Positions 61,969-64,000 of a DNA stretch of 64,000 bases are shown here, in pieces; position 1 is the stretch's first letter, and each line of letters begins with the position of its first letter. The DNA is taken from contig NZ_LGIT01000009.1 in the NCBI RefSeq assembly GCF_001187865.1, positions 496,001 through 560,000 of the forward strand, given 5' to 3'. The notes under the pieces were generated by a model, which was not told the DNA's origin, did not search any database, and worked only from the letters and a program-made list of their open reading frames with translations. Made by a program: the position numbers and the translations under genes. Source of the DNA: Klebsiella sp. RIT-PI-d (lineage in GTDB: Bacteria; Pseudomonadota; Gammaproteobacteria; Enterobacterales; Enterobacteriaceae).

Positions 61969-61985
61969 ATTAAGTCAACCTTAAT
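61969..61985. promoter_or_regulatory. PmrA/BasR-like box in the ybjG-mdfA spacer
   Basis: ATTAAG-N5-CTTAAT, with the YTTAAK half-site spacing of PmrA boxes but one mismatch in the first base. It lies about 165 bases upstream of ybjG and 130 upstream of mdfA. E. coli ybjG is known to be under BasR control. The remainder of this 308-bp spacer (61806-62113) shows no gene. Confidence 0.4.
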
Positions 61986-62113
61986 GTGCCACTGGATATC
62001 ATCGTTTATCGCACAAATTATTTAGCGTCAGCCCCGTTGTTCCCGGCTATAATTCGTCTCGCTTCATATGCATTTTGCCAACGTTACGTCACTTTTCGTC
62101 ATTAAGAGATTTC

Positions 62114-63340
62114 ATGCAAAACCGTTTATCTTCCGGCAAACGCCTGGGTCGTCAGGCCTTGTTGTTTCCGTTGTGCCTTGTCCTTTACGAATTCGCGACC
62201 TATATCGCCAACGATATGATCCAGCCTGGAATGCTGGCAGTTGTTGAAGAATATCGGGTCGGCATTGAGTGGGTGCCTACCTCAATGACTGCCTATCTGG
62301 CGGGGGGGATGTTTTTACAGTGGCTGCTGGGGCCGCTGTCCGACCGTATTGGCCGTCGCCCGGTGATGCTAACCGGCGTGGTGTGGTTTATTGTGACCTG
62401 CCTCGCGACGCTGCTGGCACAGACCATTGAACAGTTCACCGTACTGCGATTTTTACAGGGCATCAGCCTGTGCTTTATTGGCGCGGTCGGGTATGCCGCC
62501 ATTCAGGAATCCTATGAAGAGGCGGTATGTATCAAGATCACCGCCCTGATGGCGAACGTGGCGCTGATTGCCCCGCTGCTTGGCCCGCTGGTCGGCGCAG
62601 CGTGGGTGCATTTTGCGCCCTGGGAGACCATGTTTGTACTGTTTGCCGTGCTTGCCGCGATCGCTTTTTTTGGCTTACAGCGCGCGATGCCGGAAACTGC
62701 CACCCGGCTGGGTGAAAGGCTCTCGTTAGCCGAGCTGGGGCGGGATTATAAACAGGTGCTTAAAAACGTGCGCTTTGTCGCCGGTGCGCTGGGTATAGGC
62801 TTTGTCAGTCTGCCGCTGCTGGCGTGGATTGCGCAGTCGCCGGTCATTATTATCAGCGGTGAACATGCTACCAGCTATGAATATGGTCTGCTGCAAATTC
62901 CCATTTTTGGCGCGTTGATCATGGGCAATCTGGTGCTGGCGCGGCTGACCTCGCGACGTACCGTCCGCTCGCTGATTATTGCCGGCAGCTGGCCGATTAT
63001 TGGCGGACTGTTGCTGGCTGCGGCGGCAACGGTCGTTTCAGGTCATGCTTATCAGTGGATGACAATTGGCCTGAGCCTGTATGCTTTCGGTATCGGGCTG
63101 GCTAACGCGGGGCTGGTGCGACTCACCCTGTTTGCCAGCGACGTCAGCAAAGGCACGGTATCGGCAGCGATGGGAATGCTGCAAATGCTGATTTTTACAG
63201 TCGGTATTGAGTTGAGTAAACATGCGTATTTGCTGGGAGGCAACGGCCTGTTTAGCCTCTTTAACCTGGCGAGCGGCGTACTGTATATTGGCCTGGTCAT
63301 TATTTTTTTGAAAAATAAGAGCGTCGGGAATTCGCAATAA
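62114..63340 (+). CDS. mdfA: Multidrug transporter MdfA
   Basis: A 408-residue MFS drug/proton antiporter with 12 hydrophobic segments. The key acidic residues Glu26 and Asp34 in TM1 ([16 protein letters not shown]) and the A motif ([16 protein letters not shown]) are conserved. It exports chloramphenicol, cationic drugs and sodium or potassium ions in E. coli. The start at [10 protein letters not shown] matches the family; the longer ATG adds 13 non-conserved residues. Confidence 0.96.
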   Translation: MQNRLSSGKRLGRQALLFPLCLVLYEFATYIANDMIQPGMLAVVEEYRVGIEWVPTSMTAYLAGGMFLQWLLGPLSDRIGRRPVMLTGVVWFIVTCLATLLAQTIEQFTVLRFLQGISLCFIGAVGYAAIQESYEEAVCIKITALMANVALIAPLLGPLVGAAWVHFAPWETMFVLFAVLAAIAFFGLQRAMPETATRLGERLSLAELGRDYKQVLKNVRFVAGALGIGFVSLPLLAWIAQSPVIIISGEHATSYEYGLLQIPIFGALIMGNLVLARLTSRRTVRSLIIAGSWPIIGGLLLAAAATVVSGHAYQWMTIGLSLYAFGIGLANAGLVRLTLFASDVSKGTVSAAMGMLQMLIFTVGIELSKHAYLLGGNGLFSLFNLASGVLYIGLVIIFLKNKSVGNSQ

Positions 63341-63350
63341 TTGGCCTTTG

Positions 63351-63376
63351 ACCGGGTGACGTCGATGCCACCCGGT
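63351..63376. terminator. Hairpin between mdfA and ybjI
   Basis: Arms ACCGGGTG and CACCCGGT around a 10-base loop, in the convergent 47-bp spacer. It has REP-like arms and no T-tract. Confidence 0.55.
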
Positions 63377-63387
63377 TAAGACCCGCG

Positions 63388-64000
63388 TTAATTAAACGGC
63401 GCGTCACCATTCAGCACATTATCAATAATTGCCAGTACACCTTCATCATTATTTAACGGCGCGTCGAATCGGGCGACGGCTTTTACGGCCGGGGATGCAT
63501 TGGACATAGCAAAGCTGAATTTTGCCTGGCGCAGCATTTCAATGTCGTTGCCACTGTCGCCAAAGGCAACCACTTCGCTGTCATCGATACCCCAGCGCTC
63601 CTGGAGTATCCGCAAACCATTTGCTTTATGCACTCCGGGAATAATTAAATCGATACTGCCGTGGCCGGTCGTGACGGCAGTCATTCTGTCGCCGAGCGTC
63701 AGATGGAGTAATTCCTGCATCTCAGGTACCAGTGTGTCCGGAATATTTAGCCCGAACTTCAGGATGGTATCGTTGATATTATCGAAATTATCCACCTCCT
63801 CAAGGCGGTGATAATAGCGGGCGGCAAGCGCTTTAAAGGCGTCATCATACTGCCTGAGCGTATAGGCGCTGTTTTTACCGCAGGCAATAATTTCAATATT
63901 CGTCAGGGTATGCAGATGCTTAACCACGGCATCAAAGTGATCTTTAGAGAGGCTGCAGTTAAAAATGTCCTCCTGTGCATCCACCACCCAGCCGCCATTT
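63388..64000 (-). CDS. ybjI: Cof-type HAD phosphatase YbjI (cut at window edge)
   Basis: The C-terminal roughly 204 codons of a HAD phosphatase. Reading continues to the window end through codons for NGGWVVDAQED, so the N-terminus with motif I lies outside. Visible: the cap domain, KANGLRILQERWGIDDSEVVAFGDSGNDIEML with motif IV, and the ending GDAPFN. In E. coli YbjI hydrolyses FMN and some sugar phosphates. It is a paralogue of ybiV. Confidence 0.93.
   Translation of the reverse strand, partial: NGGWVVDAQEDIFNCSLSKDHFDAVVKHLHTLTNIEIIACGKNSAYTLRQYDDAFKALAARYYHRLEEVDNFDNINDTILKFGLNIPDTLVPEMQELLHLTLGDRMTAVTTGHGSIDLIIPGVHKANGLRILQERWGIDDSEVVAFGDSGNDIEMLRQAKFSFAMSNASPAVKAVARFDAPLNNDEGVLAIIDNVLNGDAPFN

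Overview
The window is a chromosomal segment of an enterobacterium (Enterobacteriaceae, close to the Escherichia/Citrobacter/Enterobacter group). Almost every gene matches, in sequence and order, the E. coli K-12 stretch from ybhL to ybjI. It is not E. coli: ybhM, ybiC, ybiX, fiu, mcbA, ybiU, ybiW, ybiY and fsaA are absent from their usual places, and other genes occupy several of those places. I cannot name the species from the sequence alone. No rRNA, tRNA, CRISPR array, prophage or intact insertion sequence was seen.

Layout. 0-5.5 kb: ybhL, the ybhP-clsB-ybhN envelope operon, ybhQ and ybhR. 5.5-9.1 kb: an AT-rich insert with two paralogous genes that separates ybhR from ybhS, which are adjacent in E. 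coli. 9.1-15.2 kb: the rest of the cecR-ybhG-ybhF-ybhS exporter operon and divergent rhlE. 15.4-18.7 kb: the SOS helicase dinG with ybiB. 18.7-23.6 kb: ybiJ, ybiI, a flavin-reductase-like gene, rlmF and the channel ybiO. 23.7-26.1 kb: glnHPQ behind a sigma-54 promoter with NtrC-like sites. 26.2-32.6 kb: dps, rhtA, ompX, opgE, the 42-residue mntS, mntR and ybiR. 32.7-40.7 kb: accessory DNA with a three-gene EmrAB/outer-membrane-factor efflux operon and a beta-glucoside operon (GH1 enzyme, lone PTS EIIC, GntR regulator). 40.7-47.6 kb: ldtB, ybiT, ybiV, an Rpn-type nuclease, moeB and moeA. 47.8-54.1 kb: iaaA-gsiABCD for glutathione and isoaspartyl peptides. 54.1-64 kb: a SMI1/KNR4-family gene, rimO, bssR, yliI, gstB, dacC, deoR, ybjG, mdfA and the C-terminal part of ybjI, cut by the window edge.

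The most interesting content is the insert at 5.5-9.1 kb. It encodes two roughly 500-residue soluble proteins that resemble nothing else in the window. Both carry a Cys-x-x-His-x-Asn-Asn motif and, about 160 residues later, a His and an Asp exactly 15 residues apart with a Trp at His+11. This order and spacing match the Josephin deubiquitinase signature (as I remember it for ataxin-3) within the papain-like fold. With polar N-termini, predicted coiled coils, no signal peptide, base composition unlike the neighbours and apparent promoters of their own, they look like horizontally acquired, secreted or host-directed cysteine proteases. That is an inference from motifs and needs structure prediction and a biochemical test.

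Regulatory sites readable from the sequence include a 36-bp perfect palindrome upstream of cecR, a LexA-type box at dinG, sigma-54/NtrC signals at glnH, an OxyR-type core at dps, an MntR-type box at mntS, and an 18-bp palindrome before the beta-glucoside operon.
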